64,000 nucleotides of DNA from positions 130,365 to 194,364 of the forward strand of contig DASXTC010000045.1 of the NCBI GenBank assembly GCA_036505635.1. Direction: 5' to 3'. Source of the DNA: DASXTC01 sp036505635. GTDB lineage: Bacteria; Acidobacteriota; Polarisedimenticolia; JACPZX01; DASXTC01. Position 1 is the stretch's first letter. Every line of letters starts with the position of its first letter. Shown one piece after another: positions 34,784 to 43,860 of this stretch. The translations under genes were made by a program, and so were the position numbers. The notes beneath the pieces are model-generated. The model did not search any database and was not told the DNA's origin. It was given only the letters and a program-made list of their open reading frames with translations.

Positions 34784-35438
34784 CGAAAGGGTCGGGGGAG
34801 GGGCGGATGGCGTCGAGCGCGCTCAGCGCCGCGAGCATCGCGGGGAGGCAGCCGGAGTCGGGAAGATGAAGCAGGTGCGCCACCGGCCCGTGATCCTTCG
34901 CGCCGATCTCCACCTCGATGACGAGCGTCGACTCCGCCCCGCGTCCGGTCCGGACGAGTAGGTCGTCGGTGAGGGCCCCCGCCATGTCGATGGCCAGCTC
35001 GGGCACCGTGGGGATCAGGGCCCGGCCGAACGTCGAGCCCAGCGCGCCGAGGTAAGCGGCGCCGAGGATGTTGCCCGCCTCCCGCAAGGCCGACTCCTCG
35101 ATCGGGGACATCTCCTCGAGCGATGCGAGCGGCGGGGCACCGGGCAGGAGCGCGCCGAGGATCCGGTGCGCCGAGGCGGGTTGAAGGGCGATGAGGAGCT
35201 CTCCACGCGGTTCGCCCCGGATGCCCAGACGCAGGCCCACCATCTCGATCTCGGCCCCCCCCATCAGACTGGTGACGTCGTCGGGCCGGAGCGAACGCAC
35301 CTTCGGGACCGGACGTTCGAGCGTCCATCCGGTCATCCCGGAGATGGCCGCCACGGCGCTCCTGGCTCCGGCGGCCGAGGCGCGCCGCAGCGCGGCGAGC
35401 TGGACCGGCGTCAGTGTGGCGGGATCGAAGGGCTTCAT
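34776..35438 (-). CDS. cheC: CheC-type CheY-P phosphatase with one intact active site
   Basis: The 220-aa product carries one consensus S-x3-E-x2-N site (S116, E120, N123, with prolines near 143-146). In the first pseudo-repeat the equivalent Glu and Asn are R19 and A22, so that site is lost. CheC removes phosphate from CheY and binds CheD. It overlaps cheA by 4 bp (ATGA) and cheD by 8 bp, so the three proteins are made in a coupled way. Confidence 0.85.
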   Translation of the reverse strand: MKPFDPATLTPVQLAALRRASAAGARSAVAAISGMTGWTLERPVPKVRSLRPDDVTSLMGGAEIEMVGLRLGIRGEPRGELLIALQPASAHRILGALLPGAPPLASLEEMSPIEESALREAGNILGAAYLGALGSTFGRALIPTVPELAIDMAGALTDDLLVRTGRGAESTLVIEVEIGAKDHGPVAHLLHLPDSGCLPAMLAALSALDAIRPSPDPFGV

Positions 35439-37402
35439 GCGCTCCTCGCGAGGTTCGCAAGATCGAGGATGAGGGCGAGGTTGCCGTCGTCGAGCAGGGC
35501 CACCCCCGAGTATCTGCGGAGCCGCTCGAGCGGGGGGCCCAGCGGCTTGACCACCAGGTCACCGCGCCCGCGGATCTTGCCGACCGCGAGGGCCCCGCGG
35601 GTGCCGTTGACCTGGTAGGCCAGCACCGGCACGGGGGAGGCGCCGGGCGGGGAGGCCCCTCTCGGGGCGGAGCCGAGCGCCTCGTCCAGATCGACCACGG
35701 GGACCAGCTCCGAAGCGTCCGGATCCGAGGGACCGCGACGGGCGGGCAGGAACGCTCCGCCGAGGCTCGAACGCAGGTGAACGGGGTCGATCAGCTCGAC
35801 GGAACCCACCGCGCCGGCGGGCACCGCGAAGAGGCCCGCGCCGCATTCGACGAGGAAAGCGTCGATCACCGCCACGGTGAGCGGGACGCTCATCGAGATC
35901 CGCGTCCCGGTGCCGCGCGTCGAGCTGATGCTCATGTGCCCGCGCATCGCCTCGATCCGCGTGCGCACCACGTCCATGCCGACCCCGCGCCCCGAGACTT
36001 CCGTGATCTTCGCCGCCGTGGAGAAGCCGGGGATCGTGGTCAGCATGAGGATCTGAGGCTCGTCCATCGCCGCCAGCTCGGCCTGGGTGAAGAACCCTCC
36101 CGAAAGGGCCTTGCGCCGGATCGCCGCCAGGTCCATGCCCCGGCCGTCATCCTCGACGACCACCTGCACCATGTCGGCCGAGCGTGAGACGTCGATGCGT
36201 ATCGTGCCGGCAGGGGGCTTGCCGGCCAGCTCGCGTTCGGTGGGTAGCTCGATGCCGTGGTCCACCGCGTTGCGAAGGAGGTGGTCGAGAGGATCGATGA
36301 TCTCCTCGAGCACCGATCGGTCCAGAGACACCTCAGCGCCGGTGATCTGCAGCGAGACGCGCCTGGCCGTCCTGCGGGCCACCTCCCGGACGGTGCGGGT
36401 CAACCGCGGGGAGATCCCTTCGAAGGGCATCAGACGCAGCTCCATCACCCGCTCGCGCAGTCCGTCGATCGACTCGGAGAGCTTCTCGAGCGCCAGAGTG
36501 GCCGCGTCGACCTGCCGGCAGCGCAGCGCCTCGGCGAGCGCCCCCCGGCGGGCCATCATCCCGGACATCGAATCGAGGAACCAGTCGAGCGTGGACGTCT
36601 GGATGCGCACGGTCGCCTGCGCGGCTGTATCCGCGAGGGGAGGCGGCGCGGTCCCCGGCGCACCGGGCGCGCCTCCCTCGGAGATCTCGAGCCTGCGCAG
36701 GTCCAGCAGGTCGTTCAGGCAGGCGCGGATGGCGGCCTCGGGGCGGTCGGTGGACAGGGTGACGACGATCTCACCGCCGAACGATGTGGTGAGCAGGGCG
36801 TCCTGGTGAGGCTCGCAGCCGACGATCTGCCCGATCCTCTCGAGACGTCTGACCGCGAGCGCCGCCCTTGGCCCGGGGAAGTCGGCAGCCGGATCGATTC
36901 CGATCAGGCAGCGGAACTGGCGCTCCGAGGCAGGGGAGGGTGGTGGAGCGGCGGCCGGCCCGGGCGCGGGCTGGACCGGGGGCCCGGCCCCCCGCACGCG
37001 GGCCGCGACGGCGCCGGGCGGGGGAATCAACGCCCGGATCCTGGCGGCCATCGGAGACGGATCGATCGCGATCGACGCGTCGGGCCCCGCGGCGGCCTGG
37101 GAGACCATCGCGGATGTGGTGTCGAGCACCTCCATCAGCAGGTCACTCAAACCGGGTGGCACCTCCATGTCTTTTTTCCGCAGATGGTCGAACAGGTCCT
37201 CCACCGCGTGGCTCAGCGTGGTGATGGGCGTGAAGCCCATCGAGGCCGCCATCCCCTTGATGGAGTGGAAGTGCCTGAACAGCGAGTTGAGGATGTCGGG
37301 CGGGGTCAGACCGGCGGAGAGTCGGGAGGCCTCACTGCCCGCGGCCTGGATGTGCTCGCCGGCCTCGGAGACGAACAGGTCGAGGTACTTCTTCATGTCC
37401 AC
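35435..37402 (-). CDS. cheA: Chemotaxis histidine kinase CheA
   Basis: The 655-aa product has an HPt domain with His46 in FHSIKG. A Pro/Ala-rich linker follows, then a CheY/B-binding-like region (about 160-260) and a dimerisation helix pair. The ATPase domain has N-box HLLRNAVDHG and DDGRGM, GFSTA and GRGVGMDVV motifs. A CheW-like domain is at the C-terminus. It phosphorylates CheY in response to receptor state. The start is GTG at 37402; an ATG two codons in (37396) is equally possible. Confidence 0.94.
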   Translation of the reverse strand: MDMKKYLDLFVSEAGEHIQAAGSEASRLSAGLTPPDILNSLFRHFHSIKGMAASMGFTPITTLSHAVEDLFDHLRKKDMEVPPGLSDLLMEVLDTTSAMVSQAAAGPDASIAIDPSPMAARIRALIPPPGAVAARVRGAGPPVQPAPGPAAAPPPSPASERQFRCLIGIDPAADFPGPRAALAVRRLERIGQIVGCEPHQDALLTTSFGGEIVVTLSTDRPEAAIRACLNDLLDLRRLEISEGGAPGAPGTAPPPLADTAAQATVRIQTSTLDWFLDSMSGMMARRGALAEALRCRQVDAATLALEKLSESIDGLRERVMELRLMPFEGISPRLTRTVREVARRTARRVSLQITGAEVSLDRSVLEEIIDPLDHLLRNAVDHGIELPTERELAGKPPAGTIRIDVSRSADMVQVVVEDDGRGMDLAAIRRKALSGGFFTQAELAAMDEPQILMLTTIPGFSTAAKITEVSGRGVGMDVVRTRIEAMRGHMSISSTRGTGTRISMSVPLTVAVIDAFLVECGAGLFAVPAGAVGSVELIDPVHLRSSLGGAFLPARRGPSDPDASELVPVVDLDEALGSAPRGASPPGASPVPVLAYQVNGTRGALAVGKIRGRGDLVVKPLGPPLERLRRYSGVALLDDGNLALILDLANLARSA

Positions 37403-37422
37403 GAGTGTTCATCCAGCTTTCT

Positions 37423-37800
37423 TCATCGGCTCGTGACGTTGTCGACGACGCGGATAACCTTCTCGGGGGTGAAGGGCTTCACGATGAAGTCGCGCGCGCC
37501 GGCGGAGATCGATTCGATCACCAGGGCCTCCTGCCCGAGCGCGCTGCACATCACGATCCTCGCCTGCGGGTCCTGCCTCAGGATCTCGCGCGTGGCCTCG
37601 ATCCCGTCCAGCTCCGGCATGACGATGTCCATGGTGACGAGCCCGGGCTTCAGCTCGGAGTACTTCCGGACCGCCTCGAGTCCGTTGGCCGCCTCGCCCA
37701 CGACCTCGAACCGGCCGGTGTTGCTCAGGATGTCCCGGATCATGGATCTCATGAAGAGCGCGTCGTCCACGATGAGGACCCTGAGCGGTGGGGCGGTCAT
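37423..37800 (-). CDS. cheY: Chemotaxis response regulator CheY
   Basis: The 125-aa product is a single receiver domain with acidic pocket D12/D13, phosphoacceptor D58 (VTMDIVMPE), S86 and K108. It has no output domain. It lies between cheW and cheA, so it is the cognate CheY that CheC would dephosphorylate. Confidence 0.92.
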   Translation of the reverse strand: MTAPPLRVLIVDDALFMRSMIRDILSNTGRFEVVGEAANGLEAVRKYSELKPGLVTMDIVMPELDGIEATREILRQDPQARIVMCSALGQEALVIESISAGARDFIVKPFTPEKVIRVVDNVTSR

Positions 37801-37811
37801 GGATTGTCTCC

Positions 37812-38351
37812 TCAGGCCTTTCGCCGGAACCCTTCCAGGACCCGGGCGTCGCAGAAAGCGACCAGATCGCTTGCCGACAGAAGATGGACGATCGAGCCGG
37901 CGTCCTCGCCGGCCCCGCCCGGCTCGTCGGAGCCCTCCTCGAGGGCCCCGGCCTGCCCGCGGCCCCCCGCGGCGGCGAGCATCACCAGAGGGGCGGCCGC
38001 GGCCACCGGGGCGTCGCGTCCCACGATGGCCCGGCCGATCTCCACGGGCCCGTGGACGTAGAGCCCCAGATGCTCGTGCGGCTCGTCAAGGATCACCATC
38101 AACCGGTCCTCGCGCGACCGGTCGGGAGGGAGCGGCAGCTCGAAGATCGCGCTCACGTCGAGCAGCGTGACGACGTGGCCGCGCAGGGCCGTGATCCCCC
38201 GCACCACCCGCGGAGCGAGCGGGACGGGCGAGACCCTCTCGGCGACGGCGATCTCCCGCACCTGTGAGAGCGGGATGCCGAACCCCCTGTCGCCGAGGCG
38301 GAACTTCACGCAGGCGCTCTCGCTCGGGGTCCACTCGTGAAGGGTCGGCAC
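37812..38351 (-). CDS. cheW: CheW coupling protein
   Basis: The 179-aa product starts at GTG with GAGGACAA before it. It has the CheW beta-barrel pattern (KFRLGDRGFGIPLSQVREI, RVVRGITALRGHVVTLLDVSAIF). A Gly/Glu-rich insertion lies around residues 130-150, and the C-terminal segment ends after a DLVAFCDARVL motif. It links the receptor to CheA. It sits between mcp and cheY, with 9 and 11 bp gaps. Confidence 0.85.
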   Translation of the reverse strand: MPTLHEWTPSESACVKFRLGDRGFGIPLSQVREIAVAERVSPVPLAPRVVRGITALRGHVVTLLDVSAIFELPLPPDRSREDRLMVILDEPHEHLGLYVHGPVEIGRAIVGRDAPVAAAAPLVMLAAAGGRGQAGALEEGSDEPGGAGEDAGSIVHLLSASDLVAFCDARVLEGFRRKA

Positions 38352-38360
38352 GTTGTCCTC

Positions 38361-39599
38361 TCAGATCCTGAAGATCGTGACCAGTTCCTTGAGGGTGTCG
38401 GAGGTGCGCGCGAGCTGCTGCGCCGAGGCCGACATCTCCTGCATCGAGGCGGTCTGTTCCTGCGTGGCCGCGGAGGCTTCCTGGGTTCCCGCGGCGTTAT
38501 TCTCGGCGATGCGCGAGATCTCCTCGATCGCCTTGACGAGGCCTTCGGCGCCGCGGGCCTGCTTGTCGGTGGCGGCGGAGATCTCCATGACGCGATCCAC
38601 CGTCGCCAGGACGGTCTGCTTGATGTCGTCCAGGGTCCGGCTCACGCCCCCCACGACGCTGCGTCCCTCCACGGCGGCGGCCAGGCTGTCGTTCATCGAT
38701 TCGATGACTCCCGCCGACCCCGTGTTGATCCCCTGGGCCAGGTCCGCGATCTGGTCCGCGAAGACACGGGCGTTGTCGGCCAGCTTTCCGACCTCCTCGG
38801 CCACCACGGCGAACCCTCGGCCGTGCTCTCCGGCCCGCGCCGCCTCGATGGTGGCGTTGAGCGCCAGGAGGTGGGTCTGCTGCGCGATGGACGTGATCGA
38901 GTCGACCGTCTTGTTGATCTGCAGCGCGCGCTCGCGGAACCCGCCCACCGAGGTCGCCGCGCGCTCGACCTTGTGGTAGATCTCGCTGATCTTGTCCATG
39001 GCGGCGGCCGCGTCGTCGGCTCCCTGCCGCGCGCGCGAGCCCGCCTCGGAGACAAGGGCCGCGGCGGCCCGCGCCTTGTCGGCGATCTCCTCGGTGGAGT
39101 GGGCGACGCTGCGTGTGATCTCGATCGTGCGGTTGACCATCTCCGACTGCCCCTCCGCCCCCTTGGCGATGTTCTGCACCGTGGTGGAGATCTCCTCCGT
39201 GGAGGCGTTCACCTCAGCCGCCGTGGCCGACAGCGACTGGGCGGAGGCGAAGATCTGCTGCGCCGTGGACTTCACCTCGGTGACCACGTTGAAGAGGCTC
39301 CCGACCATGAGGTTGAAGGAGGAGGCGAGCTCCTCGATCTCGTCCCCCGTGTGGATCTCCACCTTGCGGGTCAGGTCCCCCTTGCTCATCTGGGAGGCCG
39401 CGGTCGCCAGGTCCTTGAGGTGCCGCGTGAAGTACCGCGACAGGGAGATGCCCGCCAGCACCCCGATCAGCACGTCGGCCAGGGCCAGCCCCATCGTGGT
39501 GGAGATCGCGGAATCCTTGAAGAGGGCGACGATCAGGTAGTTTGAGAGCCCCGCGACCAGCGCGACCGAGACGAAGGCGATGGCCAGCTTCCGGCGCAT
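38361..39599 (-). CDS. Methyl-accepting chemotaxis protein without a periplasmic sensor domain
   Basis: The start is the ATG at 39599, which opens a membrane helix directly; the 412-aa product fits. Two membrane helices (about 5-25 and 35-55) are separated by only ~10 residues, so no ligand-binding domain is exposed. A HAMP-like region (SRYFTRHLKDLATAASQMSKGDL) and a full signalling hairpin follow. The hairpin tip reads EVGKLADNARVFADQIADL instead of the usual EVRKLAE. It probably senses membrane or cytoplasmic state, as some FrzCD-like receptors do. First gene of the che operon. Confidence 0.9.
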   Translation of the reverse strand: MRRKLAIAFVSVALVAGLSNYLIVALFKDSAISTTMGLALADVLIGVLAGISLSRYFTRHLKDLATAASQMSKGDLTRKVEIHTGDEIEELASSFNLMVGSLFNVVTEVKSTAQQIFASAQSLSATAAEVNASTEEISTTVQNIAKGAEGQSEMVNRTIEITRSVAHSTEEIADKARAAAALVSEAGSRARQGADDAAAAMDKISEIYHKVERAATSVGGFRERALQINKTVDSITSIAQQTHLLALNATIEAARAGEHGRGFAVVAEEVGKLADNARVFADQIADLAQGINTGSAGVIESMNDSLAAAVEGRSVVGGVSRTLDDIKQTVLATVDRVMEISAATDKQARGAEGLVKAIEEISRIAENNAAGTQEASAATQEQTASMQEMSASAQQLARTSDTLKELVTIFRI

Positions 39600-39965
39600 C
39601 CCTTCACCGGACCTTGCGCCGGCTCGGCGCGAAGGCAAGAATCAGTGCCGGCGCGGCGAGGAGCCTTGTGGCGGAGACGTTCATGAAACCCCCGAGGCGT
39701 TGCCGAGCGTTTGCCGCCGGACATGACCCGTTTCCAGCGGCGGCGGCGCATGGACCTCCCGACGCAGCGGGGGGGAGGCCACGCTTAAATCCTTGACGCT
39801 ATTAAGGATGTGGCGTAGACTCTCGGCCCATTCCGGCCGGAGACAAAACATAATGGCTGGAACAGCCGCATTCAACAGAAGAGGGCCCCTTTTTTGGCCT
39901 CGAACGGCCCGGGAGGGGCCGGGACCGCGCCCGGCGGTCTGATCCGTTCGTCACTCGGAGAGAGA
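39600..39965. other. Divergent intergenic region between the che and moxR operons
   Basis: This is a 366-bp gene-free stretch. The part nearest mcp is GC-rich with no ORF that looks coding. The centre holds a promoter with an overlapping inverted repeat (39789-39821). The part before moxR is a ~135-base leader with GC-rich complementary stretches (CCCGGGAGGGGCCGGG). No RNA gene was recognised. Confidence 0.5.
39789..39821 (+). promoter_or_regulatory. moxR-bat operon promoter with overlapping inverted repeat
   Basis: TTGACG (39793-39798), 17 bases and TAGACT (39816-39821). ATCCTT (39789-39794) and AAGGAT (39804-39809) are inverted copies nine bases apart, spanning the -35, so a repressor bound there would block the promoter. 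Confidence 0.55.
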
Positions 39966-40952
39966 ATGCCGACCGACATTCAGGCCATAAACGAAATGGT
40001 GCGCCAGGAGGGCCTTTTCGTGGAGAAGGTCCTCTCGGAGATGCAGAAAGTGATCGTGGGCCAGAAGGGTCTCCTGGACCGGCTCATGATCGGTATGCTG
40101 TGCCAGGGGCACCTGCTGGTGGAGGGGGTACCCGGGCTGGCCAAAACCCTCGCGGTGAAGACCTTCTCCGACACGATCGACGCCGCGTTCCAGCGGATCC
40201 AGTTCACCCCCGACCTGCTGCCGGCCGACCTGGTCGGCACGATGATCTACAACCAGAAGGACGGCAACTTCTACGCCCGGAAGGGGCCCGTCTTCGCCAA
40301 CATCATCCTGGCCGACGAGATCAACAGGGCCCCGGCCAAGGTCCAGTCGGCCCTGCTCGAGTCGATGCAGGAGCGGCAGGTCACGATCAGCGACACCAGC
40401 TACCCGCTCCCCGATCCCTTCCTCGTGATGGCCACCCAGAACCCGATCGAGCAGGAGGGGACCTATCCGCTCCCCGAGGCGCAGGTCGACCGGTTCATGC
40501 TCAAGATCCGCGTGGACTATCCCACGCGGGAGGAGGAGCGCGAGATCCTCGAGAGGATGACGACGGGGCGCGTGCCGCGCGCCGCCAAGGTGGCGGGCAC
40601 CGCGGAGATCCTGAGGGCGCGCGAGGCGGTCACGCACGTGTACACCGATGACAGGGTCAAGGACTACATCGTCAGCATCGTCCACGCGACGCGCCGCCCC
40701 GCCGAGCACAAGCTCGACATCGGGCCGCTGGTCCAGTTCGGAGCGTCTCCCCGGGCCACGATCTTTCTCACGATGGCGGCGCGCGCGCACGCCTTCATCC
40801 GGGGCCGGGGCTACGTCACGCCCGAAGACGTGAAGGCGATCGGGCCCGACGTGCTGCGGCACAGGGTCATCCTGACCTACGAGGCCGAAGCGGAGGAGGT
40901 GACACCCGAGGATGTGGTGCGGCGCGTCTTCGACGCGGTCGAGGTCCCGTAG
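39966..40952 (+). CDS. MoxR-family AAA+ ATPase
   Basis: The ATG at 39966 follows GGAGAGAG. The 328-aa product has Walker A GVPGLAKT (54-61) and Walker B IILADEINRAP. It also has the MoxR-type ATQNPIEQEGTYPLPEAQVDRF sensor segment. MoxR ATPases act as chaperones with the DUF58 and von Willebrand (VWA) proteins encoded next, typically in envelope or stress maturation complexes. It leads a run of ten same-strand genes. Confidence 0.93.
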   Translation: MPTDIQAINEMVRQEGLFVEKVLSEMQKVIVGQKGLLDRLMIGMLCQGHLLVEGVPGLAKTLAVKTFSDTIDAAFQRIQFTPDLLPADLVGTMIYNQKDGNFYARKGPVFANIILADEINRAPAKVQSALLESMQERQVTISDTSYPLPDPFLVMATQNPIEQEGTYPLPEAQVDRFMLKIRVDYPTREEEREILERMTTGRVPRAAKVAGTAEILRAREAVTHVYTDDRVKDYIVSIVHATRRPAEHKLDIGPLVQFGASPRATIFLTMAARAHAFIRGRGYVTPEDVKAIGPDVLRHRVILTYEAEAEEVTPEDVVRRVFDAVEVP

Positions 40953-41870
40953 GTGAACGGGCGGGCCGACGCCGGCGCGGCGGCGGGGGTCCTCCCCCGG
41001 GAAGTGATCCGCAAGATCCGGAGGATCGAGATCCGCACCCGCCGGCTCGTCAACGAGTCGCTGGCAGGGGAGTACCACTCGGTGTTCCGCGGCCGCGGCA
41101 TGGAGTTCTCCGAGGTGCGCGAGTACCAGAGCGGCGACGACATCCGCACGATCGACTGGAACGTCACCTCGCGGATGGGGCATCCCTACGTCAAGAAGTT
41201 CGTCGAGGAGAGGGAGCTGACGGTCGCGCTGCTGGTTGACGCCTCGGCCTCGCGCGATTTCGGCAGCGTCAACCGCCTCAAGGGGGACCTGGCCGCCGAG
41301 GTCTCGGCGCTGCTCGCGTTCTCCGCCATCAAGAACAACGATCGCGTGGGGCTGCTGCAGTTCACGGACCGGATCGAGAAGCACGTTCCGCCCAAGAAGG
41401 GCCGGACCCACGTGTTGCGCGTCATCCGCGAGCTGCTCTACTCGGTCCCCGAATCGAGCGGCACCGACATCGCGGGGGCCCTCGAGCACGCGATGAGGGT
41501 CTTCCGCAGACGCTCCGTGATGTTCCTGATCTCCGACTTCATCGCGAGCGGGTACGAGAAGGTCATGCGGCGTGCGGCGAGGCGGCACGACCTGGTGGCG
41601 ATCGTCATCGGGGACCCGCGCGAGGAGTCCCTCCCCCGCGTCGGTCTGCTCGAGGTCGAGGACCCGGAGACGGGCGAAACGATGGTGATCGACACTTCCG
41701 ACGCGCGGCTCGTCAAGACCTTCCGCGAGCGGGCCCTCGCGCGCCGCCAGGAGCGCAAGAGGTTCTTCAGCTCCAGCGGGATCGATTCGGTGGATCTGTC
41801 GACCGGCCGTCCGTACGACGTCCCCCTGGTGAGGTTCTTCGAGGCGCGCGCGAGGAGGGCGCGGGCGTGA
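40953..41870 (+). CDS. DUF58 domain protein
   Basis: The 305-aa product starts at GTG directly after the moxR stop. It has the DUF58 hallmark REYQSGDDIRTIDWNVTSR. A VWA-like segment follows in which DASASR stands for the metal site (DxSxS-like). These proteins partner MoxR ATPases. Its stop overlaps the next GTG (GTGA). Confidence 0.9.
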   Translation: MNGRADAGAAAGVLPREVIRKIRRIEIRTRRLVNESLAGEYHSVFRGRGMEFSEVREYQSGDDIRTIDWNVTSRMGHPYVKKFVEERELTVALLVDASASRDFGSVNRLKGDLAAEVSALLAFSAIKNNDRVGLLQFTDRIEKHVPPKKGRTHVLRVIRELLYSVPESSGTDIAGALEHAMRVFRRRSVMFLISDFIASGYEKVMRRAARRHDLVAIVIGDPREESLPRVGLLEVEDPETGETMVIDTSDARLVKTFRERALARRQERKRFFSSSGIDSVDLSTGRPYDVPLVRFFEARARRARA

Positions 41871-42871
41871 GACGGGTCACCGGTCCCTTCCTCCGGGCTG
41901 CCCTGCTGGCGGCATGCGGAGGCCTCGCGGCCGCCGCCGGCCCGGAGGTGACGGCGCGGCTGGAGGCGCCGGCGGGGGAGATCACGGTGGGGGATCCCGT
42001 GGTGCTGACCCTGAAGGTCACCCATCCGCCGGGAGCCGTCTTCGATTTTCCCGATGTGGCCGCCGCCCTGTCCGGCCCGCGGGAGCCATCCGAGGACGAG
42101 AGGGCCGGGGCGGCGGTGCCCCTGGTCATGGTCGACGAGGTCAAGCCGGTCGAGACGCAAGGGGGGGGCGCGGGTCAGACCTGGTGGTCGATCCGGTTGA
42201 GGCTCTTCCAGCCCGGAGCGAACAAGCTGCCGGCGCTCAAGCTCGTCTACCGCCTGGCCGCGTCGGCGGAAACGCGCGAGGTCCTGACGGACCCTGTGGT
42301 CCTCACGGTCAAGTCAGTCCTCGGGCGCCCCGACGAGCCGGCCGCCGGCAACAAGGGCCAGTGGGTCATCTCGCGCGAGTGGTGGCCGCTCATCCTGTGG
42401 AGCGCCGGCCTGCTCGCGCTTGGGGCGGCCCTCTTCCTGGCGGTGCGGCGGTTCAGGCGCCGGGCGCGCCCCGTGGCGGTGGTTCCCGCGCCTGTCGTGC
42501 CTGCGACCCCTCCCTGGGAGCGCGCGCTGGCGGATCTCGAGCGGCTGATCGCCTCGCCCCTCCTGGCGCAGGGGCGGGTCAAGGAGTTTCACGTCGTTTT
42601 GTCGGAGATCATCAAGAGATACCTGGGCGAACGGCACGGTTTCGACGCCCTGGATCGCACGACCGAGGAGGTCACCACCGATCTGGAGCGCCTCGGCGTC
42701 GTGAAGGAGGTGCGGGATCTGACCCGGCTCTTCCTGGAGGCGTGCGATCTCGTCAAGTTCGCGAAGCATCGCCCCGAACGCGCACGCGTCGATGAGACCG
42801 TGGACGCGGCGCGGCGCGTGATCGAGCGGGACCGGCCCGCCCCCATCGCCGGTTCCGGGGTGGCCGCATGA
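41867..42871 (+). CDS. Exported BatD-like protein with a C-terminal cytoplasmic segment
   Basis: The 334-aa product has a signal peptide (1-24), a beta-rich outer domain (VGDPVVLTLKVTHPPGAVFDFPDV), one membrane helix (about 167-190) and a cytoplasmic helical tail. The tail (EIIKRYLGERHGFDALDRTTEEVTTDLE) resembles the tail of the larger BatD-like protein at 45681. It fits the membrane arm of a MoxR-Bat complex. It overlaps both neighbours by 4 bp. Confidence 0.75.
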   Translation: MRRVTGPFLRAALLAACGGLAAAAGPEVTARLEAPAGEITVGDPVVLTLKVTHPPGAVFDFPDVAAALSGPREPSEDERAGAAVPLVMVDEVKPVETQGGGAGQTWWSIRLRLFQPGANKLPALKLVYRLAASAETREVLTDPVVLTVKSVLGRPDEPAAGNKGQWVISREWWPLILWSAGLLALGAALFLAVRRFRRRARPVAVVPAPVVPATPPWERALADLERLIASPLLAQGRVKEFHVVLSEIIKRYLGERHGFDALDRTTEEVTTDLERLGVVKEVRDLTRLFLEACDLVKFAKHRPERARVDETVDAARRVIERDRPAPIAGSGVAA

Positions 42872-43860
42872 TCCGGATCGCCTCGCCGTGGCTGCTGCTG
42901 GGGCTCCTCGCGCTCCCGGCGGTCATCGCGAGATACTGGCTCGCCGCCAGAAGGTCGAAGGGCTCGGTGCGCTTCTCGGAGGTCCGGCTCTTGCGGGGGA
43001 TCGCGGCGTCGGCCGCGACGCGCGCGAGGCACGTTCCCTTCGCGCTGAGGGTGGTCGCGCTGGCCCTGCTGCTGCTCGCCTTCGCGCGGCCCCAGACCGG
43101 TTCGGCGAAGGAGGAGATCCTCACGCGCGGCATCGACATCGTGGTCGCACTGGACAACTCGACCAGCATGATGGCCGAGGACCTCAAGCCGAACAACCGG
43201 CTGGCGGTGGCCAAGGACGCCGTCTCCAGGTTCATCGCGGGCCGGCGGAACGACCGGATCGGGCTCGTGGTCTTCGCGGGGCGGGCCTATACGAGGTGTC
43301 CGCTCACGCTCGACTACGACATCCTGAAGGAGCTTCTCGCCGGCGTCGATTTCGCTCAACTGGACGAAGGGACCGCCATCGGCACCGGTCTGTCGTCGGC
43401 CATCACCAGGCTCCACCAGAGCGACGCGAAGAGCCGCGTGATCATCCTGCTCACCGACGGCCGGAACAACCGCGGCGAGATCGATCCGACCACGGCGGCG
43501 GCGGTGGCGCAGAGCCTGGGCATCAAGATCCACACGATCGGAGTGGGGACGAAGGGGGAGGCGCCCTATCCGGTGCAGGATCCATTCATGGGCAAACGCT
43601 ACCTCTACCTGAGAGCCGACATCGATGAGGAGACGCTCACCACGGTGGCCGACCTCACCGGCGGCCGGTACTTCCGGGCCACCGACGCCGACTCGCTCTC
43701 CGCCATCCTCAAGCAGATCGACGAGATGGAGAAGACCGACATCAAGGTGACGCACTACGTCCGGTACGAGGATCTTTTCGGTTGGCTGCTCTGGCCGGGT
43801 CTGGCCGCGTTGGCCGCGGAGCTGACTCTCGCGGGCACCCGTCTGAGGAGGATCCCCTGA
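42868..43860 (+). CDS. batA: VWA-domain membrane protein, BatA-like
   Basis: The 330-aa product has two N-terminal membrane helices (5-25, 58-75), then a von Willebrand A domain with an intact metal site D96-N-S98-T-S100 and LLTDGRNNRG, and one C-terminal helix (about 303-322). It belongs to the Bat aerotolerance-type operon family. Its stop overlaps the next start (TGATG). Confidence 0.88.
   Translation: MIRIASPWLLLGLLALPAVIARYWLAARRSKGSVRFSEVRLLRGIAASAATRARHVPFALRVVALALLLLAFARPQTGSAKEEILTRGIDIVVALDNSTSMMAEDLKPNNRLAVAKDAVSRFIAGRRNDRIGLVVFAGRAYTRCPLTLDYDILKELLAGVDFAQLDEGTAIGTGLSSAITRLHQSDAKSRVIILLTDGRNNRGEIDPTTAAAVAQSLGIKIHTIGVGTKGEAPYPVQDPFMGKRYLYLRADIDEETLTTVADLTGGRYFRATDADSLSAILKQIDEMEKTDIKVTHYVRYEDLFGWLLWPGLAALAAELTLAGTRLRRIP

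Noticed and set aside
39600..39965. A tRNA or riboswitch in the 366-bp che/moxR gap
   Set aside because: No cloverleaf arms, TTCGA-type loop or known riboswitch core could be traced; only a promoter, an inverted repeat and GC-rich pairing were seen.
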